13,646 bases of DNA from Erysipelotrichia bacterium (GTDB lineage: Bacteria > Bacillota_I > Bacilli_A > Erysipelotrichales > Erysipelotrichaceae), in assembly GCA_009929095.1 (NCBI GenBank), contig SABF01000019.1, forward strand, positions 1 to 13,646, written 5' to 3'. The position numbers were made by a program, and so were the translations under genes. The first letter of the stretch is position 1; every line of letters starts with the position of its first letter. The notes under the pieces are model-generated. The model ran no database searches, was not told where the DNA came from, and saw only the letters and a list, made by a program, of their open reading frames with translations. This document shows, piece after piece, positions 1 to 8,034 of this stretch.

Positions 1-742
1 CTATATGATTGTGCAGATCATGATACAATTTGGCATTATCCTCGTAAGTGCGTCGCAGTGTCTGATAATCACGCTCGATAATACCTGCCTGTTCCTGCTT
101 CAGCTGCGCAATCTCCAGTTCCATTTCGTGCTGTCTGCTGATTCGGTAAATCATGACTGCAAATAGAAATAACATTGACTGAATAATCCATGTACTGATC
201 AGATCTTCATTCAGCGGAAGGATTTTCTGCTGGGAAAGTGCCACAGCGAAAAACATGCCTGAAATGCCAATCGCCGATACTGGTCGGATTATCTTATTGT
301 TCTTTGTGTTCTTTCTGGCCAGCATGATTGCCAGGATAAGTATCAGCAGACGTGAAAGCCAGATTCCGATCAGAGATTCTATAGTGGAAGAACTGATAAA
401 GCGTTCCGATCGAAACATAATTCCCAGCCCTGCCTGAAACAGAAAATCCCAAAGCCCTGCTCCTATTTCATAGAAGAAAATCAGAAACAGACAGATCCTG
501 AGATTCTTTCGCTGATGGCAATAGGCGATTGCAGTGATCACTGCAATTTCAAAAGTCAGAATACCGGTACTTGGGAAGGAAGCGATCTGCAGTGCAGTTA
601 CGGCAATTCCGCCGGCGGCAGCGAAGAGCAGTGTTCTTTTCAAAAGCGAAAAGTTGAGCATCGCTGCTGCAAGGAAGAGCCCTAGAAACAATCGTATGGA
701 GTTGGTAAGAAAATAGGAAATGATTAGAATCCATTCCGTCAT
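1..742 (-). CDS. Agr/GHKL-type sensor histidine kinase, N-terminal part (runs off left edge)
   Basis: This is the membrane sensor of a two-component system; it should phosphorylate the response regulator encoded just upstream. The 247 codons present begin MTEWILIISYFLTNS and contain about six hydrophobic segments up to roughly residue 200. A short amphipathic linker (about 203-230) follows. The H-box reads KLYHDLHNHI, with H241 as the likely phospho-accepting histidine. The order multi-TM domain, linker, HD-x-x-NH H-box is that of the AgrC/HPK10 group. The GHKL ATPase domain lies beyond the window. The ATG at 742 overlaps the regulator's stop codon in an ATGA, implying translational coupling. 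No AgrB/AgrD-like peptide genes are visible on this side, so the signal is unknown. Confidence 0.85.
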   Translation of the reverse strand, partial: MTEWILIISYFLTNSIRLFLGLFLAAAMLNFSLLKRTLLFAAAGGIAVTALQIASFPSTGILTFEIAVITAIAYCHQRKNLRICLFLIFFYEIGAGLWDFLFQAGLGIMFRSERFISSSTIESLIGIWLSRLLILILAIMLARKNTKNNKIIRPVSAIGISGMFFAVALSQQKILPLNEDLISTWIIQSMLFLFAVMIYRISRQHEMELEIAQLKQEQAGIIERDYQTLRRTYEDNAKLYHDLHNHI

Positions 743-1458
743 ATGTGAGCTCCCCAGAACAGATTGATTTTCTGCTTTACTTCCTGCAGATGGGAACGGC
801 TGATCGGCAGCTGTTCGCCATTCTTCAGAACAGCCATCCCATCGATGATTTTCATGATGTGAATAATATTTACAATACAGCCTCGATCGATATAGATAAA
901 TTCCGGTGTATTCAAATCTTCAAAAACCTGCTGCAGGCTTCTTCTGACCCTTGATGTTCCGGAGTGAGTTACAATCATGGAATTTTTACCGTCACGACGA
1001 ATACAGAGAATATCTTTATATGGGATTTTCTCCATGCAGCTTGCGGTCCTGACCGCATATTCCTGTCCGGCTTCCAGCTCAATCAGTCTGGCCGCATCAA
1101 TCACAGCGTCAGATAATTTTGGATCCAGATTGTTCTTTGGCACATAGCGGAATATAGACAGTTCAAAGGCATCAATCGCATACTCTGTATGAGATGTCAC
1201 AAAGATAATCCGGACATTAGGCAGAACATTTTTGAGTTTCTGCGGAATTTCCATACCGCTGATTCCAGGCATTTCAATATCCAGAAGGATCAGATCATAG
1301 AAAAAATGGTCATCGAGAATATCACAGAGCAGATTGCGGCTATAGGTATAGGCGGTTATTTCAAAGCCGATGCCATGTGTCTGCAGACTGTCTTCAACAA
1401 TCTGCCTGTCCAGAGCAACAGCCTTTTCTTCATCATCACATATTGCAATTTTCAGCAC
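739..1458 (-). CDS. LytTR-family response regulator (AgrA/ComE-like)
   Basis: This is a DNA-binding response regulator, partner of the sensor kinase that follows it. An N-terminal receiver domain starts LKIAICDDEE, where the paired Asp residues bind Mg. It contains the phospho-acceptor Asp in LILLDIEMPG (about residue 60), the switch Thr in IIFVTSHTEYA and the Lys in RYVPK. The C-terminal part (about 135-235) fits a LytTR domain, including YIDRGCIVNI and ending in PISRSHLQEVKQKI. The frame is open to a GTG at 1467, but I prefer the GTG at 1458. It has AGGCGG about 6 nt upstream and yields the usual family start (M)LKIAICDDE, a protein of 239 aa. Regulator-then-kinase order with a 4-bp overlap indicates one operon. 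Confidence 0.9.
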   Translation of the reverse strand: MLKIAICDDEEKAVALDRQIVEDSLQTHGIGFEITAYTYSRNLLCDILDDHFFYDLILLDIEMPGISGMEIPQKLKNVLPNVRIIFVTSHTEYAIDAFELSIFRYVPKNNLDPKLSDAVIDAARLIELEAGQEYAVRTASCMEKIPYKDILCIRRDGKNSMIVTHSGTSRVRRSLQQVFEDLNTPEFIYIDRGCIVNIIHIMKIIDGMAVLKNGEQLPISRSHLQEVKQKINLFWGAHI

Positions 1459-1502
1459 ACTTATCACCGCCTGTCCTGCTGTTCCATTCTGCCATTATTT
1501 AA

Positions 1503-1559
1503 ATAATACCATTCAAGCCGGCGATTGTAAGAATATGTCGGGAAATAGCAGCCAATGTC
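1503..1559 (-). promoter_or_regulatory. Putative promoter of the two-component operon with upstream direct repeats
   Basis: On the minus strand, TTACAA (1525-1530) and TATTAT (1503-1508) are separated by 16 bp, a reasonable -35/-10 pair about 45 bp before the regulator start. Just upstream of the -35 are two similar 9-mers, GACATATTC (1531-1539) and GACATTGGC (1551-1559), 20 bp apart. Direct repeats about two helical turns apart next to the -35 are how LytTR regulators usually bind, so autoregulation is possible. The -10 overlaps a perfect 14-bp A+T palindrome (1494-1507), which may be chance. Promoter and sites are read by eye only. Confidence 0.4.
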
Positions 1560-1670
1560 TTCGCTGCCCAATCAGCAATCTTCTTTTCTGGATGGTGTAA
1601 AAGAGATATCTGTTCGGCACATATCATGATAAGGAACTATTTTCGTATGGAAGGAAAATGGAACTGACGA

Positions 1671-1676
1671 TATAAT
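1671..1676 (+). promoter_or_regulatory. Putative -10 element of the MFS gene
   Basis: A perfect TATAAT lies about 30 bp upstream of the MFS start codon. No good -35 hexamer is present at 16-18 bp, which suggests activator dependence or a wrong assignment. A 10-bp palindrome, TATCATGATA (1622-1631), lies about 40 bp further upstream and could be an operator. The rest of the intergenic region between the divergent genes shows nothing else I recognise. Confidence 0.35.
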
Positions 1677-1706
1677 TAATCCATTGTGCAGAGGAAAGAA
1701 TCGTAT

Positions 1707-2909
1707 ATGGGAAAAGTATCAATACGAAGAATGATGATTCTGGTTGCGATGTATAACCTGACAGCCAATCTGGCTCACCCGACTGAACCGACGTTCTTTC
1801 AGAATCTTGGAATGCCGGACTGGATGTTTGGAGTTGCCTATGCATGCATGGCATTGGGCAGCTTTCTGATGTCACCTCTCTGGGGCAGACTGTCAGAACG
1901 TTTTGGTGCTTCACGTATCATGGAAATTGGGTTATATGGATATGCCCTTGGCCAGCTGCTCTTTATGCTGTCTTCAGAATCCTGGATGATCATCTGTGCC
2001 AGACTGCTGGCAGGTTTCTTTACTTCCAACTTCGTTGTGGGCGAGATTCTGTATATCATGGAGAATTCCGAAAAGGAAAAACAAGGCAGGTATCTGGCGG
2101 AAGCTGCGACGATTTCTGCAGTTATGTCTGCCTTTGGCTATATGGTTGGCGGTCTGCTGGGAGATGTATCAGTGTATGTGTGCTTCAATGTTCAGTGGAT
2201 TTCACTGGCATTGATTGGAGTATATGCAAGAGTGTTTGTGAAAGACCATGACTCGAATCAGATCAGACTGGATAAGCACGATCTGATTCGTCAGTCCAAT
2301 CCCTTTCGGGCCTTTCTTGATGCAAGGTCTGTAATGACCGCTGCGTTTGCCATGTTTCTTGGCGTTATTGCTCTGACAATGTTTGCCAGCACGGCATTCG
2401 ATAACTGCTTTAATTACTTTATCAAGGATCAGTATGGGTTTCCGCCATCTATGAATGGATGGCTTAAAGGCGCTGTTGCGCTGATTACACTTCTGGCTAA
2501 TTCCACGATCTGTGTCTGGCTGATGAAGAAAACCGATATTTTCAAATCGGTGATTCCGGTGCTGGTGATCTGCACTGCAATGACTGCTGCAGTCTGCGGC
2601 ATTGATGCCATTGTGCCGTTTATTATTCTCAATGTTTTATTCTTTGGCTTCAGTGCAGTGTATAAGCCTCTGCTTCAGGCGATGATCGGTGTATTCGGCG
2701 ATGGTCATAACAGAGGTATTTATGTCGGTGTATATAACTCCATGTGTGCAGTTGGCAGTGTGACAGGCTCTCTGGCTGCAGGATTCATTTATTCTTCGGG
2801 ACCAAAACTCTCTTTTCTCTTCAGTGCAGCTGCCTACGGATTTGCCGCTATTCTGGCCTTGCTGCTGTACCGGGAACGGAAATATATTGAAAAAACAGCG
2901 ATGGACTGA
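1707..2909 (+). CDS. Major facilitator superfamily transporter
   Basis: This is a 400-aa, 12-TM secondary transporter of the inner membrane; the substrate cannot be read from sequence. Hydrophobic segments run through the whole protein. The loop after TM2 carries motif A in the form GRLSERFGASR, and TM4 carries ARLLAGFFTSN. A longer polar loop of about 35 residues in the middle (KDHDSNQIRLDKHDLIRQSN) separates the two six-helix halves. The frame opens at a GTG at 1686. The ATG at 1707 (MGKVSIRRMM) is preferred because AGAGGAAAG stands about 8 nt before it. It is divergent from the two-component operon and 57 bp upstream of hxlA in the same direction. Partial read-through into hxlAB is possible, as no terminator is seen between them. 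Drug, sugar or metabolite export or import are all possible. Confidence 0.88.
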   Translation: MGKVSIRRMMILVAMYNLTANLAHPTEPTFFQNLGMPDWMFGVAYACMALGSFLMSPLWGRLSERFGASRIMEIGLYGYALGQLLFMLSSESWMIICARLLAGFFTSNFVVGEILYIMENSEKEKQGRYLAEAATISAVMSAFGYMVGGLLGDVSVYVCFNVQWISLALIGVYARVFVKDHDSNQIRLDKHDLIRQSNPFRAFLDARSVMTAAFAMFLGVIALTMFASTAFDNCFNYFIKDQYGFPPSMNGWLKGAVALITLLANSTICVWLMKKTDIFKSVIPVLVICTAMTAAVCGIDAIVPFIILNVLFFGFSAVYKPLLQAMIGVFGDGHNRGIYVGVYNSMCAVGSVTGSLAAGFIYSSGPKLSFLFSAAAYGFAAILALLLYRERKYIEKTAMD

Positions 2910-2917
2910 CATCGTTA

Positions 2918-2946
2918 TTGAATTATCGACACGCTTTTATTATGCT
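2918..2946 (+). promoter_or_regulatory. Putative promoter of hxlAB
   Basis: TTGAAT (2918-2923) and TATGCT (2941-2946) are 17 bp apart, directly after the MFS stop codon. The strong AGGAGG ribosome binding site of hxlA (2953-2958) starts only 6 bp after the -10, so a start at about +7 would give a very short leader. That makes the assignment tentative. Confidence 0.35.
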
Positions 2947-2966
2947 CAATACAGGAGGTATCACTT

Positions 2967-3608
2967 ATGAAACTTCAGGCTGCTCTGGATACACTGACAT
3001 TGGACCAGTGCATCCAATTGCTGAAAGAAACAAGAGGATTTATTGATATTGCCGAGATTGGCACCCCATTTATCATTGAACAGGGCATGGTTCCGGTCAG
3101 AGCGATCAAGAAAATTATTCCTGAACTGACGGTGCTGGCAGATGCCAAAATCATGGATGCCGGAGAATATGAAGCAGACAAATGCTTTGATGCCGGAGCA
3201 GATATTGTGACAGTACTGGCAGCGGCCAATAATGCAACAATTCTGGGTGCAGTCAAGAGTGCCAAAAGACACGGAACCAAAGTCATGGTTGATATGATTG
3301 AGATCGAAGATCTTGCAAAACGAGCAAGAGAAGTTGATTATCTCGGGGTTGATTACGTATGTGTCCATACTGCCTTTGACATTCAGAACACCGGAAAGAA
3401 TCCGCTGGAAGATCTTAAAATAGTAAATGCTGTACTTCGGAATGCAAAGAGTGCGGTTGCAGGCGGCGTTAAGCTTTCTACCATTGATACCATTGTTGAA
3501 GAAGGCGCAGAGATCATCGTTGTAGGCGGTGCAATCTGCACAGCAGAAAATCCTTCAGCTGCTGCAGAAGAATTGAAGTCCCGCTTAGTGGAGAAGGTAG
3601 CTGAATGA
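2967..3608 (+). CDS. hxlA: 3-hexulose-6-phosphate synthase
   Basis: This cytosolic (beta/alpha)8 enzyme of the orotidine-phosphate-decarboxylase suprafamily condenses formaldehyde with D-ribulose 5-phosphate to D-arabino-3-hexulose 6-phosphate, or catalyses the reverse. Its 213 aa match the family length. Visible motifs are ALD (D8), IAEIGTP (E30), the catalytic stretch LADAKIMDAG (D59, K61, D64), VDMI (D109), and HTAFDIQNTGKNP (H134). The phosphate-binding turns AVAGGV and VVGGAI complete the set. The Met in KIMDAG and the H-x3-D-x-Q-x2-G-x-[DN]-P pattern favour hexulose-phosphate synthase over the related 3-keto-L-gulonate-6-phosphate decarboxylase. AGGAGG lies 8 nt before the ATG. The gene overlaps hxlB by 4 bp, and that pairing strongly supports the call. 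Confidence 0.92.
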   Translation: MKLQAALDTLTLDQCIQLLKETRGFIDIAEIGTPFIIEQGMVPVRAIKKIIPELTVLADAKIMDAGEYEADKCFDAGADIVTVLAAANNATILGAVKSAKRHGTKVMVDMIEIEDLAKRAREVDYLGVDYVCVHTAFDIQNTGKNPLEDLKIVNAVLRNAKSAVAGGVKLSTIDTIVEEGAEIIVVGGAICTAENPSAAAEELKSRLVEKVAE

Positions 3609-4165
3609 ATTATCAGGAATATGCGTCCGTCGTGCTTGGAGAACTTAATCAGACATTGACTGGAATTGATGCGGATGCCACACACCGATTTGTTGATCTC
3701 CTGCTGAATGCAGAAGAAGTGTTCTGTGCCGGTGCTGGAAGAAGCGGTTTTGAAATCAAAGGCTTTGCTATGCGTCTCATGCACATGGGCAGAAAGAGCT
3801 ATGTGGTAGGAGAAACATGCACACCCAATATAACCAAAGATGGACTGCTCGTCATCTGCAGCGGATCAGGGTCAACCAAGTCCATGGTCAATCACGCAGA
3901 AAAGGCTAAGGAAGTCGGTGCTAAAGTGGCGCTGATCACGATCAATCCGCAGTCTTTGATCGCAGAAATAGCGGATGATGTGATTGTTATCAGCGCACCA
4001 TCTCCAAAGAGCGCAAAGCAGGGCGAGGTGAAATCTATTCAGCCCATGGGATCTTTATTTGAACAGTCAGAAGGTATTTATCTGGATATCGTCATTATGA
4101 TGCTGATGGAAACACAGCACATGGACAGCAACACGATGTTTGGAAGACACGCCAACATGGAATAA
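3605..4165 (+). CDS. hxlB: 6-phospho-3-hexuloisomerase
   Basis: This SIS-domain isomerase interconverts D-arabino-3-hexulose 6-phosphate and fructose 6-phosphate, the second step of the ribulose monophosphate route. Its 186 aa are the normal length. Sugar-phosphate-binding turns are seen as GAGRSGF (about 43-49) and CSGSGST (85-91). The family-typical stretch SIQPMGSLFEQ (about 144-154) carries the candidate catalytic Glu153. The start overlaps the hxlA stop in ATGA, with GGAGAAGG a few nt upstream inside hxlA, so the two proteins are probably made in equal amounts. Together the pair can detoxify formaldehyde or, run backwards, supply ribulose 5-phosphate where the oxidative pentose phosphate branch is missing. 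The window alone cannot decide between these. Confidence 0.92.
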   Translation: MNYQEYASVVLGELNQTLTGIDADATHRFVDLLLNAEEVFCAGAGRSGFEIKGFAMRLMHMGRKSYVVGETCTPNITKDGLLVICSGSGSTKSMVNHAEKAKEVGAKVALITINPQSLIAEIADDVIVISAPSPKSAKQGEVKSIQPMGSLFEQSEGIYLDIVIMMLMETQHMDSNTMFGRHANME

Positions 4166-4216
4166 ACAGCCAGAGATACTGAACAAGATCGGACAGCCAA
4201 TATGGAATATGAAAAA

Positions 4217-4253
4217 ACACTCGGATGAGATGATTCATCCGGGTGTCTTTTTC
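4217..4253. terminator. Bidirectional intrinsic terminator between hxlB and the GH1 gene
   Basis: Arms ACACTCGGATGA (4217-4228) and TCATCCGGGTGT (4235-4246) pair over 12 bp, with one G-U, around a 6-nt loop, followed by CTTTTTCT. On the other strand the preceding A-run gives a U-run, so the hairpin can stop both convergent transcripts. The GH1 stop codon lies just beyond it, at 4258-4260. Confidence 0.85.
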
Positions 4254-4257
4254 TGTA

Positions 4258-5736
<1,479 letters not shown>

Positions 5737-5773
5737 TTATCCTCCTGTCCAGCAAGACACGTAGCTCTGTCTA

Positions 5774-5802
5774 ATTATAGTAAAGAAAACGTTTTCGAAA
5801 AT
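5774..5802 (-). promoter_or_regulatory. Promoter of the 6-phospho-beta-glucosidase gene
   Basis: On the minus strand a perfect TATAAT (5774-5779) lies about 45 bp before the start codon. The -35 is weak: ATTTTC at 17 bp or TTTTCG at 16 bp, both inside the tandem-repeat block. The whole spacer is filled by the cre box. Confidence 0.6.
5785..5796 (-). promoter_or_regulatory. cre box (CcpA binding site) in the promoter spacer
   Basis: GAAAACGTTTTC is a perfect 12-bp palindrome. Read on the minus strand with its flanks, it matches 13 of 14 positions of the catabolite-responsive element TGWAARCGYTWNCW. Lying between -35 and -10, bound CcpA/HPr-Ser-P would block RNA polymerase. A dedicated LacI-family regulator with a similar half-site is the main alternative. 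Confidence 0.7.
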
Positions 5803-5816
5803 ACGAAAATACGAAA
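5796..5816. repeat. Short tandem repeat CGAAAATA beside the cre box
   Basis: The unit CGAAAATA occurs twice in a row and is followed by a third CGAAA. The block starts at the last base of the cre box and overlaps the -35 region of the GH1 promoter. The 8-bp spacing brings three CGAAA cores close together. Function is unknown; a second regulator or accidental repeat growth are both possible. Confidence 0.6.
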
Positions 5817-5969
5817 CATGCAATCATATAATCTGTCAGATATGCCTGAAAACTGATGCATACCGGTTTGCTCTGCAGACATTTGTCTTCGCAAAATCGG
5901 ACATCGTGATAAAATTTATATATACAGTAGTAGGACGCAGATCATTAAAACAGAGAGGGGTTAGTCAAT

Positions 5970-6572
5970 ATGAAGAATCGCATTATTACGATCAGCCGTC
6001 AGTTTGGCAGCGGCGGCAGAACCATTGGCAAACTTGCTGCAGAGGCATTGAACATTCCTTGCTATGACAGGGAAATCATTGAGCAGATTGCTGAAAAGTC
6101 AGGGTTTGCTAAAGAGTATGTGGCTGAACATGGAGAGTATTCTGATACCGGCGGCTGGCTGTCAAATGCTTTTGGAGATTCCTATCTCCTGGGCGGCCGC
6201 TCCAATCAGGATCTGATCTGGGAGGCACAGTGTAAGACAATCAATGAGATTGCCGACAAAGGACCGTGTGTTATTGTGGGACGCTGTGCAGATTATGTGC
6301 TCAAAGACAGAGTGGACTGTCTCAGAGTATATATTTATGCTGATTTGAAGAAACGGGTAAACCGAATTGTTACACAGTATGGAAAGCTTATGGATTCGCC
6401 GGAAAAGCGCGTCATGGAAAAGGATAAGCGCAGAGCTGCCTATTACCGAATCTATACAGATCAGAAATTCGGTGAAGCAGAAAACTTTGATGTCGCTCTT
6501 AATAGCGGAACTTTAGGCATTGAGAAATGTGCTGACATCATTGCACAGCTGTACCAGCACATTGCTGACTGA
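5970..6572 (+). CDS. Cytidylate kinase-like family protein
   Basis: This is a 200-aa cytosolic P-loop protein of the cytidylate-kinase-like family (Cytidylate_kin2 type), which is distinct from the housekeeping Cmk. The N-terminus IITISRQFGSGGRTIGKLAAEAL holds the nucleotide-binding loop, with GSGGRTIG in place of the usual GxxGxGKS. It continues with YDREIIEQIAEKSG, VIVGRCADYVL (101-111) and the C-terminal block of paired Tyr residues, DKRRAAYYRIYT, that is usual for the group. The real substrate is not established for most members; a nucleoside monophosphate is inferred. GAGAGGGG lies about 9 nt before the ATG. It appears monocistronic, with its own terminator downstream. Confidence 0.85.
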   Translation: MKNRIITISRQFGSGGRTIGKLAAEALNIPCYDREIIEQIAEKSGFAKEYVAEHGEYSDTGGWLSNAFGDSYLLGGRSNQDLIWEAQCKTINEIADKGPCVIVGRCADYVLKDRVDCLRVYIYADLKKRVNRIVTQYGKLMDSPEKRVMEKDKRRAAYYRIYTDQKFGEAENFDVALNSGTLGIEKCADIIAQLYQHIAD

Positions 6573-6648
6573 CATTCATCCGCAATGTGCTGAACAAAGC
6601 GTATCTGGATGAGGCGATGTCTGCAGGCAGTCGGAAGTAAATATAAAT

Positions 6649-6689
6649 GTACAAAAGACCGGGATTCAGTTTTCTCGGTTTTTTTGTAC
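6649..6689 (+). terminator. Intrinsic terminator after the cytidylate kinase-like gene
   Basis: AAAAGACCGGG and CTCGGTTTTTTT form the stem (two G-U pairs) around an ATTCAGTTTT loop. The flanking GTAC ends (6649-6652 and 6686-6689) extend the pairing to a nearly complete 41-base inverted structure. The 7-T run lies within the 3' arm, so the hairpin may work in both directions. Confidence 0.8.
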
Positions 6690-7084
6690 AGTATCACTAA
6701 TACATGAAAGTTCCTGTTGATTCGTTACTGACAAAAGTAAATCGACGAAAACAAGATGCAGGAAACAATAAAATGCCATGCTCTGTTTACTATTACGGAA
6801 GATTTCCCGGGCGCAAAATGAGAACTTCATTTGTCTGATTGTTACTGATGTCAGTGGTGCATAAGATCTAGTTTCTAGACATGAAAATTTAGATTGATAC
6901 CATACACAGACGGCTTATAATTGAAAATGCACACTTGGCAGCTAAATGGCAATCATGATTCAGGCATCCATCATCTAAAAATGATAAATAAGAGCGGTCG
7001 AGGTTTATCGATTTAATATGGTATGACTGCTGACAGCTGTGCTTGATGCAGAACATCCCTGACTGACTATAGGAGGCGGCAGTA
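6690..7084. other. 395-bp stretch without a recognisable gene
   Basis: No frame here gives a convincing protein, and reading frames on both strands are short and unlike known families. The last 15 bp hold the hydrolase ribosome binding site, AGGAGG at 7071-7076. An 8-bp inverted repeat, ATACCATA (6897-6904) and TATGGTAT (7018-7025), is far apart and could be chance. I see no clear -35/-10 pair, no tRNA and no riboswitch that I can name. It may be a decayed gene or a long leader. Confidence 0.6.
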
Positions 7085-7867
7085 ATGATTGAAAAACGAA
7101 TATTCATTAAGTGTGTGGATCACGATATTCCAATGGTGATCATGTATCCGGACGGAGCTGGACCTTTTCCATGCGTGCTGCTTCTGCATGGCTATATGGC
7201 ATATAAGGAAGGTGACGGCTATCTGCTTGCAAAGACAGCGGCGAAACTTGCGGAGAATGGCATTGCCACTGCCAGAATTGATTTCTGCAGTATGGGTGAA
7301 AACAGATACTCTCGAATCCATTATGGAATTTCGATCATGATCAAAGAAACCAGAACATCATTTGAATGGCTGCAGAATGATTCTAAAATCATTTCTGACC
7401 GTATCGGGATTCTTGGGCATAGTTTGGGCGGAAGAATTGCTTTTTTGAGTGCAGAACTTCCTTCGAAATGCCTGATCACATTCAATGGTGCTGTGAACAC
7501 TGATCGTCCGGTTGACTTTCTGAGAGCTGGACTCAGCATGGAAGAGATTGCAGATCATGGATATACCGTGATTCATACAAGCGATGGCAGATATGAACTG
7601 GTGTTTGAACAGTTTATTAAGGATCTTAGTATTTGTTCAGATGAAATATATCATTATCAGAATCCGATTCTTGTGTGTGTCGGTGAACAAGATCCAACAC
7701 TTGATCCATCGATAAGCTATCAATTCGTAAAGAACTGCAATATGCCTAATGTGGAGATGATAAAGATTGACAATGCCAATCATACATTCAATGCCAAAAC
7801 TGGTGACTATACCAAAGTTTATGAACTGCTAGGTCATGTCGTGACATGGCTTAAGAAAAATTTGTAA
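7085..7867 (+). CDS. Alpha/beta hydrolase, esterase type
   Basis: This is a 260-aa single-domain alpha/beta hydrolase with no signal peptide, so it acts in the cytosol. The oxyanion-hole region LLLHGYMAYKEGDGY is followed by ATARIDFCSMGEN and the nucleophile elbow GHSLGG (S113). The acid residue lies in VCVGEQDPTLDP (D203 is likeliest, D207 possible), and the catalytic histidine is H233 in NANHTFN. The layout resembles cinnamoyl/feruloyl esterases of gut bacteria, with a modest cap between about residues 135 and 185; esterase activity on small aromatic or acyl esters is inference. AGGAGG stands 8 nt upstream of the ATG. It appears to be a single gene; I could not identify a terminator before the ABC genes. 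Confidence 0.85.
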   Translation: MIEKRIFIKCVDHDIPMVIMYPDGAGPFPCVLLLHGYMAYKEGDGYLLAKTAAKLAENGIATARIDFCSMGENRYSRIHYGISIMIKETRTSFEWLQNDSKIISDRIGILGHSLGGRIAFLSAELPSKCLITFNGAVNTDRPVDFLRAGLSMEEIADHGYTVIHTSDGRYELVFEQFIKDLSICSDEIYHYQNPILVCVGEQDPTLDPSISYQFVKNCNMPNVEMIKIDNANHTFNAKTGDYTKVYELLGHVVTWLKKNL

Positions 7868-8034
7868 AGATCATATCTGCAATGACAAATAAAGAATATA
7901 AATTTGGGCTGATTATGTTTCAGAATTGATAATGAAGAAAAAGATTAACAGAAAAATCGGTAAAATTCTCAGAATTGCGATTGACCATTTGTGTTAAAAT
8001 TACGTGGCTTTTAGGAAAGGAATGATCAGAATAA

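Noticed and set aside
2967..3608. Assignment as 3-keto-L-gulonate-6-phosphate decarboxylase (UlaD/SgbH)
   Set aside because: The KIMDAG core and the H-x3-D-x-Q-x2-G pattern, plus the overlapping hexuloisomerase gene, favour hexulose-phosphate synthase.
6573..6648. Short frame after the cytidylate kinase-like gene (VLNKAYLDEAMSAGSRK) that might be a peptide or a frameshifted C-terminus
   Set aside because: The kinase-like protein already ends at its normal length, and the frame has no ribosome binding site and only about 17 codons.
7920..7977. Direct repeat TCAGAATTG at 7920-7928 and 7969-7977 upstream of the ABC genes
   Set aside because: Nine bp with 49 bp between starts in an A+T-rich spacer, no clear promoter nearby and no known regulator pattern. 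Chance is likely.
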